DNA of 64,000 nucleotides from Anolis sagrei (Eukaryota; Chordata; Lepidosauria; Squamata; Anolidae): NCBI RefSeq assembly GCF_037176765.1, contig NC_090034.1, positions 94,898,500-94,962,499 of the forward strand, written 5' to 3'. Below the pieces are notes generated by a model. The model did no database searches. It saw only the letters and a list, made by a program, of their open reading frames with translations, and was not told the DNA's origin. Shown here one piece after another: positions 44,282 to 57,200 of this stretch (the first letter of the stretch is position 1; every line of letters starts with the position of its first letter). The position numbers and the translations under genes were made by a program.

Positions 44282-44969
44282 CAGGGGTCCTCAAACTTTT
44301 TAAACAGAGGGCCAGGTCACAATCCCTCAAACTGTTGGAGGGCCAGATTATAATTTGAAAAAACCATGAATTCCTATGCACACTGCACATATCTTATTTG
44401 TAGTGCAAAAAACACTTAAAATAATACAATAATTAAAATGAAGAACAATTTTAACAAATATAAACTTATTCATATTTCAATGGGAAGTGTGGGCCTGCTT
44501 TTGGCTGATGAGATAGGATTGTTGTTGTTGTTGTTGTGTGCTTTCAAGTCATTTCAGACTTAGGTTGACCCTGAGTCAGGCATGTAGCTGGGGGGGGGGG
44601 GGGGGGCTTGAGGGGCTTCAGCCCCCCCCCCCCCTGAAATTCTCATGGTGGTTTGCGAAAAGGCCTTACTGGTGCATTATTTAAACTGTTATCTTTATTC
44701 ATATCATGATCTGATCACCATACTCAATATATCCCATATGCATGGGGGTATTGGGGTAATGATACAAAAGGTTTGCTAGGCTAGACCCTCTTTCACTCAG
44801 ACTCAACCCGCCCCAAAACTCAGCCCCCCCCCCGAAACCCCCCCTGAAAAAAACTTACCCCCCCCCCCCCGAAACGAAATCCTGGCTATGGGCCTGACCT
44901 GAGTGAAGGCCGGGTAAATGACCTTGGAGGGCCATATTCGGTCCCTGGGCCTTAGTTTGAGGACCCCTG
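44282..44969. mobile_element. hAT element (caggggtcctcaaac family) holding a second hAT
   Basis: Ends caggggtcctcaaact and agtttgaggacccctg, partial target duplication gtctaggc/gactagac. Interrupted at 44577-44896. Confidence 0.85.
44577..44896. mobile_element. hAT MITE with G/C runs, near-identical to 11709-12029
   Basis: Flanked by ccctgagt and acctgagt (7 of 8). The ~200-base core differs from 11709-12029 at only a few bases. Confidence 0.9.
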
Positions 44970-45817
44970 GACTAGACAATGCCAAAGGGAAACTTTTACC
45001 TTTTTACATAATGAAAGATCTTAGAGATGGGACCCAATTGTAGACTATAAATTCATGTATGTTTCTTATACATTTTATACCCATAGCCTGAAGGTAATTC
45101 CATACAATATTTTTGATCTTTTTGTGCATGAAACAAAGCTTGCGAGCCTAGTAAAAGCATCACTATCTCAGCCACCCATGTGGACTATTATGTGCCTTGG
45201 ATTATTTTGGATTCCAGAATATTCAGAAATACGGGGTGTTTCACCTGTATGACATATGTTCAGCCAGGGCTATGAGGAAATGCTCTGTGCTTACCTATAT
45301 GGTTGTACATGTTCTGGCATGTTCAGTATATGTCCTGTGGCTCTCTCAAATTGGAAGCAAAGGCCAATGACGTGAGGTAGGTGCTGAATCAGCGCTGATA
45401 TGAATGCTGACTCACCGGCATGACTTTCCATGGTTAAAGTGTCCGATTTTCTCATATTATGTTACTCTTGGTGAACATTCATAATAAACCATGCTACAGG
45501 GTGGAGTGAGACAGGGACCACTCCTGCATCTGAATCACCCAGTTACATGACAGAGTTTTCCATTTGCCTTTGTTGTTGTTTTGCCTATCAAAACCATACC
45601 AACTGACCCAGTTCGTCCAAAACTATCTCAATCAATCTTCTGTCATCTCATTTTTTTCAACTGCTTTTAAAATGTTCCAGATTCCAGTTTCTCTCATCAC
45701 TTCCTCTTTGTCCTTGGCTTACTTCAATTGCTGCAAACTGAATTCAAAATCCAGCCATTGTTTGACGTCAATTAAATGAGAGAAATAATAATAAAAATAA
45801 TAAAATAATAATATTAC
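44970..45817. other. Intergenic; shared unassigned repeat at 45560-45770
   Basis: Resembles 41160-41345 (tccattttttcaactgctttt theme). No gene supported. Confidence 0.4.
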
Positions 45818-45998
45818 TTCAGTTCTTCATCCTTTTGCCATTTACCAATTTATGTTATGTTTCCATGTTTTTCTTATAATAAAAAGAAGAAAAAAGAAAA
45901 GATTTACCCTCCATCTTCCATTCCAGTTATCCTCATTCTTTTTCTTTAATGTCCATTTTTCATATAGTTCTCAAGGACCTCCCAGTCTGTCATTTTCA
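45818..45998 (-). mobile_element. L1 3' UTR fragment
   Basis: Closely matches the L1 at 29700-29850 (ccatcttccattccagttat, atagttctcaaggacct). Confidence 0.75.
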
Positions 45999-46436
45999 TG
46001 GAGCCCTATTCTTGATCTGGATGTTCTCCCATGGTGAGGACATCTGTTTCCAATGAAAGGTGGTCCAGGTCAGGGTTGGTTTGACATGACTAGTTAATGA
46101 GCTTAAGGGCCAGGGCTTCCCAGTTCTTGGCGTCTATGCCACAGTTTTTAAGGTTGGCTTTAAGCCCATCTTTAAATCTCCTTTCCTGTCCACCAACATT
46201 TCATTTCCCATTCTTGAGTTAGGAGTAGAGTAACTGCTTTGGGAGATGGTGATCGGGCATTTGGACAATGTGGCCAGTCCAGCGGAGTTGATGGCGTAGG
46301 AGCATCGCTTCAATGCTGGTGGTTTTGCTTCTTCCACAATGCTGACATTTGTCTGCCTGCCTTTCCAAGAGATTTTCAGGATTTTTCAGAGGCAGCGCTG
46401 ACAGAATCATTCCAGGAGTTGAGGGTATATATACAA
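45999..46436 (-). mobile_element. Non-LTR retrotransposon fragment (zinc-finger-ended family)
   Basis: The minus strand encodes RSKTTSIEAMLLRHQLRWTG and HLPKQLLY, the conserved thumb region of this family. Confidence 0.75.
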
Positions 46437-46852
46437 GCAGCTCCCAAGTTATGAACAAGATAGGTTCTGTAGGTTTGTTCTTAAGCTGATTTTGTATGTA
46501 AACCAGAACAGGTACAAGTGTAAGCCCAGCCAAATATATGTGTATTTTAGCTTTTGGATAGTATAGGAAAAGGTGAACAGTCCTGTGGTGTTTCCTTTGC
46601 TGTCTGTGGCCCTTTTCAGAAGATTTCAACTCACATTCTGTTTCTGTGATAATTGAATTTTGAAAAAAAAAATGGCTTGTTGTGGAAACAAGGATTGGTC
46701 ATAAAGCTTCAGTTGAAACATCTTTTCTCCATGGTAACTCTTTCAGGAGTGAATTTCCCTTCCAAGGGGTAATTTCTCTCACTTCCAGTTGTCTCAATAT
46801 GTTCGTAATTATGAGTTGTTCGTGAGTCAGATGTTTGTAACTCAAGGACTGC
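46437..46852. mobile_element. Tigger-like MITE, whole copy
   Basis: Inverted ends gcagctcccaagttatgaac and gtttgtaactcaaggactgc. 416 bases. Reference member of the family also seen at 131, 18774 and 63758. Confidence 0.75.
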
Positions 46853-46869
46853 TTAAATATGCCTGGACA

Positions 46870-47500
46870 ACTTAAACATGAGCCAACAATGTCATATGGT
46901 AGCAAAAAAAGGCCAATGGGATTTTGGCCTGCATAAGTAGCAGTTTACTGCCTAGATCCAGGGAAGTAATGCTACCACTTTATGCTGCCTTGGTCAGACC
47001 ACACCTGGAATCACACTGTGTCCAATTCTGGGCATTGCAACTGAAGCAAGATGTTGACAAGCTGGAATGTCTCCCAAGGAGGGTGACTCAAATGATTAAA
47101 GGTCTGGAGAACAAGTCCTATGAGGAGCAGCTTAAAGAGTTGGCCATGTTTATCCTGCAGAAGAGAAGGGTGAGAGGAGACATGATGAGGGCCATGTATA
47201 AATATGTGAGGAGGGTTGTTTTCTGCTGCCCTGGAGACTAGGACGCGGAACAATGGCTTCAAACTACAGGAAAGGAGATTCCACTTGAACCTGAGGAAGA
47301 ACTTCCTGACTGCAAGAGCTGTTCAGCAGTGGAACTCTTTGCCCTGGTGTGTGATGGAGGCCCCTTCTTTGGAGGCTTTTAAACAGAGGCTGGATAGCCA
47401 TCTGTCAGGGGTGCTTTGAATGCGATTTTCCTGCTTCATGGCAGAATGGGGTTGGACTGGATGTCCCATGAGGTCTCTTCCAACTCTATAATTCTATGAA
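46870..47500 (+). mobile_element. CR1 LINE 3' part
   Basis: Encodes the end of CR1 ORF2 (LVRPHLESHCVQFWALQLK, RRVRGDMMRAMYKYV, RKNFLTARAVQQWNSLP). It closes with the CR1 tail ccaactctataattctatga. Confidence 0.92.
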
Positions 47501-48146
47501 ATAGTTCCTGTTGTGATACAATGGTGATGATAATTTCATATGTTGCCTGAAGATTTGAATGTTGCCTTTCTTTTCCCCAACATTCCTACACATAGAGATC
47601 TGTTTTCTGGTTTCACTGATTTAGCAGAAGTATTGAGATTTCACTACTCTTTTCTGCCCCTCTTTGGAAAAAGGACCCCCAGTACATTCAAAATATGTGA
47701 AGCAAGCGGGAAGGAATCCCTATCCGGACATCTGTTTAGTGTCCTCTCTTTGCAGGTTTTCCAGGTGGTGTTCGCTGCCCAGACTTGCCTGCAATTATCT
47801 TCTCCTGCCTTGAAGCCCTGAATGAACGGCATCAGGAATGATCCCTCAACTGGCTGTTCAAGTTCCTGGCAGAGGCGTCACCCCAATAAGCATCCTCAAA
47901 ATGCTGAGGAAGGGAAGTTATGGGCCCTGGCTGGTTAGGATTCATGCACATTAAAAAAAACCCTTCGAGCCAATATCAGGGTACTGAAGAACAAAGGCCC
48001 CAAAGAGGTGTGTCTCACCAAGGAGGCAACGGAGCCCCACCCCAGCTGTCTGCTCATATTTAATGTTTGAGCTTCATTTTTCAGACACTGACGGCACCAG
48101 AACGTTCCCAAGACTGCATCAAGACTGGGATTTATCAAGAATAGCA
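47501..48146 (+). promoter_or_regulatory. LYPD3: LYPD3 upstream region (promoter and leader, inferred)
   Basis: Single-copy DNA between a CR1 and the LYPD3 start. A catatttaatg motif lies near 48053. No strong core promoter is visible, so the call rests on position alone. Confidence 0.3.
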
Positions 48147-48216
48147 ATGGGTACCTGTATCCAGCTCCATAGCTGCATCCCTTTCCTTCTGGTGGGATTG
48201 GCGTTCTTCATGAAAG
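48147..48216 (+). CDS. LYPD3: LYPD3 exon 1: start codon and signal peptide
   Basis: ATG at 48147 opens 23 codons with a hydrophobic core (IPFLLVGLAFFM) and ends in phase 1 at a gtagga donor. Joining to exon 2 gives a cleavable leader directly before LECYSC. The frame stays open upstream to 48063, but the signal peptide supports this ATG. A possible acceptor (catttttcag) just before 48084 may mark a leader exon boundary. Confidence 0.75.
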
Positions 48217-51200
48217 GTAGGAGTTGGAAGAATCATGATGAGATTAACAGTAGCTGATCCTAGTAGGATGATGAAGAATAGGCACAGAGGTGATCAGCAT
48301 GCATGGCTATTTTGAAAGCCTCTATATTTACTTACTTACTTACTTAGGCGATCCTTCATAGCTTGAGGATGATGGTCCTCCAAGTGTAGTATCTTGGTGG
48401 TGGATCTGTAGGTGACTGTGGAGCCAAATTCTTGATCCACATGTTCTCCCCCAATGAGGACATCAGTTTCCAGGTTGAAGGCAGTCCCAGTCAGGGTTGG
48501 CTTGACGTGCCTTCCTCTTGGCACGTTTCTCCCTTTTGCCCTCCATTCATGCCTCTTCAAATTCCTCAGCACTGCTGGTCACAGCTGACCTCCAGTTAGA
48601 GAGCTCAAGGGCCAGGGCTTCCCAATTCTCGGTGTCTATGCCACAATTTTTAAGGTTGGCTTTAAGCCCACCTTTACATCTCTTTTCCTGTCCACCAACA
48701 TTCTGTTTCCCATTCTTGAGTTCAGAGTATAGTAACTGCTTTGGGAGACAGGAGATCAGGCATTCGGGCAACACGGTCAGTCTAGCAAAGTTGATAGCGG
48801 AGCATATCGCTTCAGTGCTGGTGGTCTTTGCTTCTTCCAGCACACTGACATTTTCCCGCCTGTCTTCCCAAGAGATTTGCACGATTTTTCGGAGGCAATG
48901 TTGATGGAACCGTTCCAGGAGTTGATGTGACATCTGTAGACCATCCACGTTTTGCAGGCATATAGCAGGGTTGGGAGGACAATAGCTTTATAAACAAAAG
49001 TATCTCTACAGATATCCCAGTCCTCAAACATTCTGTGCTTCATTCGGAAAAATGCTGAACTCACAGAGCTCAGGCGGTATTGTATTTCAGTGTCAATGTT
49101 GACTTTTATGGAGAGGTAGCTGCCAAGGAAGCAGAAATGGTCAACATTTTCTAATGCTACACAGCCTCTGTAATAAACCTGGATTCCTGATAGTGTGAAG
49201 TAAGCTATGGAAAGGAATCCCAAATGTAATGTAAAAGATGGGGAGAGCTTATTTTCTGCTGCTTCACACACTAAAGCATGAAATAATGGATTTGGATAAC
49301 AAGAAAATGGATTCCACTTAAACATAAAGGAAACATCTTTACTATAGGGACTACTTGAGTGTGGAGTATGGTGGACCCATACTCTAGAACGCTTGGATGG
49401 ACTTCTTTTAGGAGTGTTGCCGTTGCATTTTCCTGCATGGATGATCCTTGAAACCTCTTCTAACGCTATGATTTTATGGCCTTCCTCCTGGTTTTGAGGA
49501 AAGAACGGCTGTTTCACCATCACCTTTAAAGGAATGGTGGTGGTTTTGGAAGCTGGGCAGTTACATCGCTCTTCAGTTTGGCAATCATGTTTCCGGTATG
49601 AGAAAAGGAAAGGTTGCATCTCTGTACTGTGGGAAAGTAAATTGAAAAACATTTGAATATGTATTGCTTAGGACTATACTTAGCTATAATGTATACTGTA
49701 TGTGGTAACAGAGAGATAGATAGATCCTCAGAAGGAAAGACATCTCGTATGGAGTTTAAGTGATTGATTCAGTCCGTTCAATTGACGTTAAAGGCAAAAC
49801 AATAGCTCGCAAGAAAGGGAAGATAGAATACTTTGGTTTTAGAGATATATCTATAGGTCAACTTGGGGTGTATTGGACAGGCAGACTGGACTTTTCCCTC
49901 CCATGCTTTAGATCAGAAGATTAGTCCTCCAGATCTCATAGAGTCGTAGAGTTGGAAGAGACCTTGTGGGCCGTCCTTTCCAACTCTCCTGCCAAGAAGC
50001 AGAAAAATCGCATTCAAATCATCCCTGACAGATGGCCATCCAGCCTCTGCATAAAAACCTCCAAAGAAGGAGCCTCTACCACTCCGAGGCAGAGAGTTCC
50101 ACTGCTGAACAGCTCTCACAGTCAGGAAGTTCTTTCTCATGTTCAGGTGGAATCTCATTTCCTGTAGTTTATGTTAGACATCAGTTCCTAGAATCCCTAA
50201 TCTTTGGCTCTGGAACTTCAGGAAGAAGATGTCCAAAATATCTTGATGGATACAGACCAGGAGCCATTGTTTAGCCAATGCACCAACACCATGCCACAAG
50301 CATTCTCTCAGAAGGAATTCTCATCTTTTATTACCACTTGCTGAATGATTAATTCATATTACCTTTCTCCCCCTCAAACTTATCTAATTATTTGTAATGT
50401 AGAAGAGAGGTTGTATCCTCATTCTGTTGATTTTTGGAGGCTGGAAGGCAAGAAAACAAATTGGAAAGGAACCCATGTGGTGTAACATTTGAAGTTAGAA
50501 CATTTTTTGAAGTTTTTAAAAGTAATGTATTACTGTGAAGATTGCCACAGTTAAGTAACATGTTCTACATTGCTCATCCATTCTTCATTGCTTTTCCATT
50601 GCTTTTCAAAACAACGTTTGGGAGGGGGGTTTTTTGGTTCCAGGAGTGACTTGAGAAACATCAAGTCACTTCTGGTATAAGAGAATTGACCATCTGCAAG
50701 GACATTGCCCAGGGGACACCTGGATGTTTTACCATCCAGTGGGAGGCATCTCTCATGTCCCCACATGAGAAGCTGGAGCCAACAGATGGGAGCTCACCCT
50801 GCTCCCTCGATTCAAAGTGCCGATCTTTAGGTCAGCAGTCCTGCCAGCACAATGTTTAACCCATTGCACCACCAGGAGTAATACATTTCTGTTGCAAGAC
50901 TCTCTTTAAAAGGAAACCAAAGACAACAAAGAAAACATGATTCATTATACTGTATGAGTTTGTAACTGAATTATTAAGAAGACATTATTTCCATCTTCTG
51001 CATATGTGACTCAGCAAGCCTGAGCTCCTATCTTTCTTCATCAATAAAATCCATTGTCTGATCTCAAGACAGTCATAATTTCTTCACCTAACAGACCTCA
51101 GCAGAATAGCCTCACTCAAGCAATTTAATTTATTTATTATTCTTTATTTATTTAGAGCTTTTATAACCCGGTCTTCTCGACCTCCGAGGAGGGACTCAGG

Positions 51201-54200
51201 CCGGCTAACAACAGAGAATCAATATACAAATAAACTAAAGCATAATAACATCATAGTACATTGATACATTAAAACACATTAAAATACAGATCAAGAATTA
51301 CATAAAGCCAATTCGTCAAGGTAAATCACAAATTCACCACCATCTGCCTTGTGGTCAACAGTTATTGATTTGATCATCAATCTGAGAATGCTAAGTTCAA
51401 GAGCCAAGATTTTACCATCTTTCTGAAAGTCAGGAGGGAAGGGGCAGATCTAATCTCTATCGGGAGAGAGTTCCACAGCTGAGGGGCCACCACCGAGAAG
51501 GCCCTGTCTCTCGTCCCCACCAGACACGATTGCGAAAGTGGTGGGACTGAGAGCAGGGCCCCTCCAGAAGATCTTAACAACCTTGATGGTTCGTAGGGAA
51601 GAATCTGTTCGGAAAGGTAAACTGGGCCGGAGTCATTTAGGGCTTTATAGGTCAACACCAGCACTTTGAATTTAAGGGAACAACAGAATAGAAGGGCAGC
51701 AATTTACATACATTTTGATTGAAGACACTACAGTGAAGTATATTTATATACTTTTATCCCATTGCAAAAATTGCATATCATTCCTTTTATTTTCACAACA
51801 ACCTTTGTAAAGGTGTGGGAACTATAAGAGGAAGGGCACAGGGTAATCATGCATTTCAGATGAAAATATGAAAATAATTCAAAAAGTGGGCAAAATGTCA
51901 GGAGAGAATGCTTCTGTAACATGGTCATAAGCCCGGAAAACTCACAGCAACCCAGAAAAATAGATAATCCTTCTGGATGGACAGGGGAAGGTGGAAATAC
52001 CATTTGAGTGAATATTATTTCAAGAGGCATTTAAATTAATAGCATTGTTTGTTGTTTTTAACTTACATCATGCCAACTTTGACTAATAGCCTTACGATGA
52101 ATGAAAGAACCACATCCTCTGCTCAGGTCATGCAAACCCAGCTTTGATTGAGTCTTTCCATTTGGAATGTGATATTCCTCTTTTCCTATTGTATTCTCAT
52201 TATCAAGCAGCATTGTCTCTTGCAATGAGTCATGTCTTCTTTTAATGTGGCCAAAGCATAACAGCTTCTGTTTAGTTGTCTTGCCTTCAAGGGAGAGTTC
52301 AGACTTGATTTGTTTTTTGGGTGACAATGGTACCCCTAGAAGTCGGTGCACGTGTCAAATGAGCTGATTTTCTTCCTATCAGCTTTCTTCACTGTCCATC
52401 TTCCACAACATGGAAATGAGGAATATGATGGCATGAGCTATCCTAACTTTAGTATTTAATGTTCTAACTCTTCAAGATCTTCTCTAATTAGCCTTCTTCT
52501 GATTTCCTGACTCCAGTCTCCATTCAGAGTAATGTCTGAGCAAAGGGATACAAAAACTTTCACTGTTAACTGCATAAGTAAAGGTAAAGGTTTTCCCCTG
52601 ACATTAAGTCCAGTTGTGTCCAACTCTGAGGACTGGTGCTTATCTCCATTTCTAAGCCGAAGAGCCGACATTGTCCTTAGACACCTCCAAGATCATGTGG
52701 CCGACATGACTGCATAGTGCTGTTACCTTCCCACTGGAGCAGTACCTATTGATCTACTCACATTTGTAGACACCTCCAAGGCCATGTGGCTGGCATGACT
52801 GCATGGAGCACTGTTACCTTCCCGCTGAAGCATACCTATTGAACTACTCACATTTGCATGTTTTCGAAATGCTAGGTTGGCAGAAGCTGGGGCTAACAGT
52901 GGGAGCTCACTCCACTCCCCAAGTTCAAACCACTGACCTTTCGGTCAGCAAGTTCAGCAGTTCAGCGGTTTAACCCACTGCACCACCTGTAACTGCATAC
53001 ATCATAGCAAAATTAAGTGTTTGTTTGTGTTCTCACAAAACTAAAACACAGCTTGGGTTGCTGTGAGTTTTCTGGGCTGTCTGGCCATGTTCCAGAAGCA
53101 TTCCCTCCTGATGTTTCACCCACATCTATGACAAGCATCCTCAGAGGTTGTGAAGTCTGTTGAAAACTAGGCAAGTGAGGTTTATATATCTGTGGAATGC
53201 CCAGGATGAGAGAAAGAACTTTCGTCTGCTTGAGGCAAGTGCGAATGTTGCAATTGGCCACCTTGATTAGCACTGAATTGACACAGCTTGCTTGTATGGA
53301 ATGTTAGAAGAGTTGAACTCTAAACTCTTCCTCTACTCTATGGTTCATCTCTATTGACACAGTCTCCAGACAGTTACCCCTTATATTACAGGGAAAGTGC
53401 ACTTAGGGCCCTACTAGATTGAGCTAGTCCTCACATTATACTGTAGTTTCTTGGGATTTGCTAGATTTGCCTGCTGTTGTCACCACTGTGTTACCCATTC
53501 CATTCATGGTGATGCTACTTTTATTGATTTACTAGGGCTTTTCCCAAATGTTGTTTAACAAAGTAAAAACCATGGCATGTGGTGCATCTATACTGCAGAA
53601 TTAACATTGAATCACAAAATCATAGAGTTGGAAGAGACCTTGTGGGCCATCCAGTCCAACCCCTTGCCAAGAAGCAGGAAAATCACATTGTAATTTGATG
53701 CCACTTCAACTGCCATGGCTCAATGCTAAGGAATCATGGGGGTTGTAATTTTATAAGGTCTTTAGCCTTCTCTGCCACAGAGTGCCGGTGCCTCAACAAA
53801 TTACAACTCCCAGGATTCCACAACATTGAGCCATGGCAAGTGGCATCAAATTGCATTAATTCTACAGTTCAGAGATGCACATGGTTTGCTGGGGTAATCC
53901 TGTGATTGAATGGAAACATTTTCTCCTTTGCGATGTAAAAAAAAACAACTTTTTAAAGTATTTATTTATTTTGTGCCAAAAATCATTACATAAATAAGTA
54001 TACAGTGTTCCTTCACGTATCGCGGGAGTTCCATTCCAGGACCATTCGCGATAAGTTAAAATCCACGAAGTACTAATGCTCTGTCCAATCGGCGGCAGCT
54101 TCCTCCTCCTCGCCGCCTCTGCTGCTCCCGGCCTCGGAGGCTCCTTGGGCACCATTGATGGCGCTGCTATGCTGGGCTGAGGCCTCCAAGGAAGGAACAG

Positions 54201-57200
54201 GGAGCAGCAGAGGCGGCGAGGAGGAGGAGGAGGAGACTGCCACCGATGAGCCTGAAGACAAGCCCCAGGGCAGTGATTCTCAACCTGGGGTCCCCAGATG
54301 TTTTTGGCCTTCAACTCCTAGAAATCCTAACAGCTGGTACATTGACTGGGATTTCTGGGAGTTGTAGGTCAAAAACATCTGGGGACCCCAGGTTGAGAAC
54401 CACTGCCCCAGGGTAAGGCCCAGTGCCTGGCTCCCCCTCCCCTCCTCCTCTTCCTCCTCCTTCCTCCTCCTCCCTCCTTCCCCCCCCCTCCAGATTTTTT
54501 TTGGGGAAAAACCATGAAACAGCGAGTCTGCAGTAAGCGAACCGCAAAATAGGGAACACTGTAAAACTGATAAAATAGAGGGAGCACAAGTGGGTAAAGA
54601 ATTTTAGACCAAAAACAGGCAATAGTGGCCGCATTGTCTGTAGCTTTAAACAATTCTTCCTCTGTGCATGAGGCAGGGCATTGTGGGCAAGCATACAGGT
54701 ACTGAGTTGTTTGTTCTGCTCCACAGTCGCACAAGGTGGAGGATTCATCTAGGTAGTGCCAGTTTGCCAGTTTGTCTTTCGATCCGCCCACTCCACTTCC
54801 GAGTCTGTTTAGGGACTTCCAAGTTGCCCCTGGAAGAAGACCTTCATGGAGGGGGGGATCCATTTGGGGTGCAGCTCCCCACAGGGATACCCTTGCTGTT
54901 GCTGGGGGAACTTATGGTGGTCCTCATGAAGCTTTTCCTTGATTTGAGTCTACTGGGGGGGGGGGGGGGGGAGAGGTTGATAGCCATGCAGTAGGTGGCT
55001 TACACGGTGTTCAACCTTATTTCTCTCACAGTTATCAGCAACTTCCCATCAAACATTTGGGGGGGAGGGGGCAATGCCAGGAACAGTAGTAGAGTCCAGA
55101 AGTGCCATTTCTCTGAGACACCATAGTCTTTTAACTCTAATAAAAAAGTAAAAAAGAAACATTTTCATTCCAATATGTCTCAAACATCAGAAGTAAGCCC
55201 CTCAAGGGTCAGCATACAATATTGCAGCTGATTTTGGGACTCACCAGAAACTAACCTAGAATAGAAGAAAAAAGTCATTTGGATTATTAAGAAACAAGAA
55301 TGGCAAGCAATAGCCCAATCACCAAATACATTTGCCTCATCTGGAGGAGGTTAGAGTTCTGTATGTTACCTAACATCTGCTTTGGCTCTCTATGCATCTC
55401 TCAAAGCAACTACTATACTCCCAACTCAAGAATGGAAAACAGAATGTTGGTGGACAGGAAAAGAGATTTAAAGGTGGGCTTAAAGCTAACTTTAAAAACT
55501 GGCATAGACACAGAGAACTGGAAATCCCTGGCCCTTGAGCGCACTAAGTGGAGGTCAACTGTGACCAGCAGTGCTGCAGAATTCAAAGAGGCACAAATGG
55601 AGAACGAGGAGTGAAACATGCCAAGAGAAAGGCACATCAAGCCCACCCTGACCAGGTCCGCCTTCCACCTGGAAACCAATGCTGTCATTGTGGAAGAACA
55701 TGCTGATCAAGAATAGGGCTCCACTGTCTCAAATGTATCCACCACCGAGACACTATACTTGGAAGGCCATCATACTCTAACAACGAGAGATTGCCTAAGT
55801 ATGTAACCTATCCCTGCATTCATAAATATGGGTTTCAGAAAAGCAGCTCCAGATACCTGGGAGAGAGAGGGCAACTTCTGCAGAGGCAAACTATGCCCAG
55901 AGGTGCTCTCACAATTGGGAGTGTCTCTCTCTTAATATTGGCCTCACCCTAAGGTGGGGTCAGCCCTAAATGTGGTGAGGAGAAGGAAGAAGAGGAGGAG
56001 GAGGAGGAGGTGGTGGTGGTGATAGTGGTGGAGGAGGAAGAAGAAGAGGAGGAGGAGGAGGAGGAAGAGGAGGGGGAGGTGGTGATAGTGGTGGTGGAGG
56101 AGGAGGAAGAAGAAGAGGAGGAGGGGGAGGTGGTGGTGGAGGAGGAGGAAGAAGAGGAGGAGGAGGTGGTGGTGGAGAAGGACAAGAGGACAAGACAGGA
56201 AAGAAGACAGAGGAGAAGACTGGGCTTATGATTGCATGAGGACACCATAATGTAGTGGGTGGGTGGGTCGGTGAGAGGAAATCTACAGATTTACTGTTCT
56301 TTTGTGCCTTTGAGTCATTTCCGACTTCTGGCAATCCTCAGGCCGAGGGGTTTCCTGGGACTCTGGAATGTATGACTCAGCCAAGGTCAGGGTGGAAAAG
56401 GGCAGGAAAGATGCTAATCTGCATTTTAGAAAAGTTGCAGAGGTCAAAAAAGAAGACGAGGCACAGAGTGAAAGTTAGGTTAAAATAGCTCGGGTTTTGC
56501 TTGGGGAGTGCTGAGCAAAAGCATCCCATTGAAACTCCCTACAGGCCTGAACATGCGCTTGTACCGTTTGCCCTCGGGTACCACCCATGATTTGCAAGCC
56601 ATGGATTCCTTCTTAAGTGGTGCTCAGGGCTAATAAAGCTTCTGAAAACCCTTTGTGATTTTTTAAAAAATTCCATCTTAGTCATCTCTCTTCCCCTGGG
56701 AATCCAATCATGATGGAAGAGACAGTATACACGGGGAACTACAGGTACTATATATATTTTCCACTCCTTACATATGGATATTATGGATCACTTGTCTCTG
56801 TATGGCAGCCAATGCCACACACAAACAGCAGGAGGAGTTAAACCACCTTTATCCATACAATGCGTTGGATGTACAATAAATCAGTCAAGCTTCGTTCCCA
56901 TTAAAATCAAGGTGAATATTTAGAAAGTCCCATTGGTTATATCCAATGCAGTGACTTGAAAGAGGACAGAAGCAGCAATCAAAAAGGACCATCATTTGTG
57001 TGTTTGTGGGCCTCAGGAGCGACTTGAGAAACTGCAAGTCGCTTCTGGAGTGAGAAAATTGGCCGTCTGCAAGGACGTTGCCCAGGGGATGTCCGGATGT
57101 GTTATCATTCTGTGGGAGGCTTCTCTCATGTCCCCACATGGGAAGCTGGAGCTGACAGACAGGAGCTCACCCCACTCCCTGGATTCAAACCACTGACCTT

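Larger units (their letters stand above)
53945..54860 (-). mobile_element. Non-LTR retrotransposon C-terminal fragment, split by a Tigger-like MITE
   Basis: The minus strand encodes SLNRLGSGVG, LANWHYLDESSTLCDCGAEQ and QYLYACPQCP, a C-terminal cysteine/histidine region found in several LINEs. A relative lies at 62379-62740 in the plus direction. Confidence 0.65.

Noticed and set aside
47540-47821. 93-residue plus-strand frame upstream of LYPD3
   Set aside because: Not conserved in any way I can see and not in frame with the LYPD3 signal exon.
55949-56334. Ser/Pro-rich and Glu-rich open frames
   Set aside because: They are translations of the purine tract at 55976-56190.
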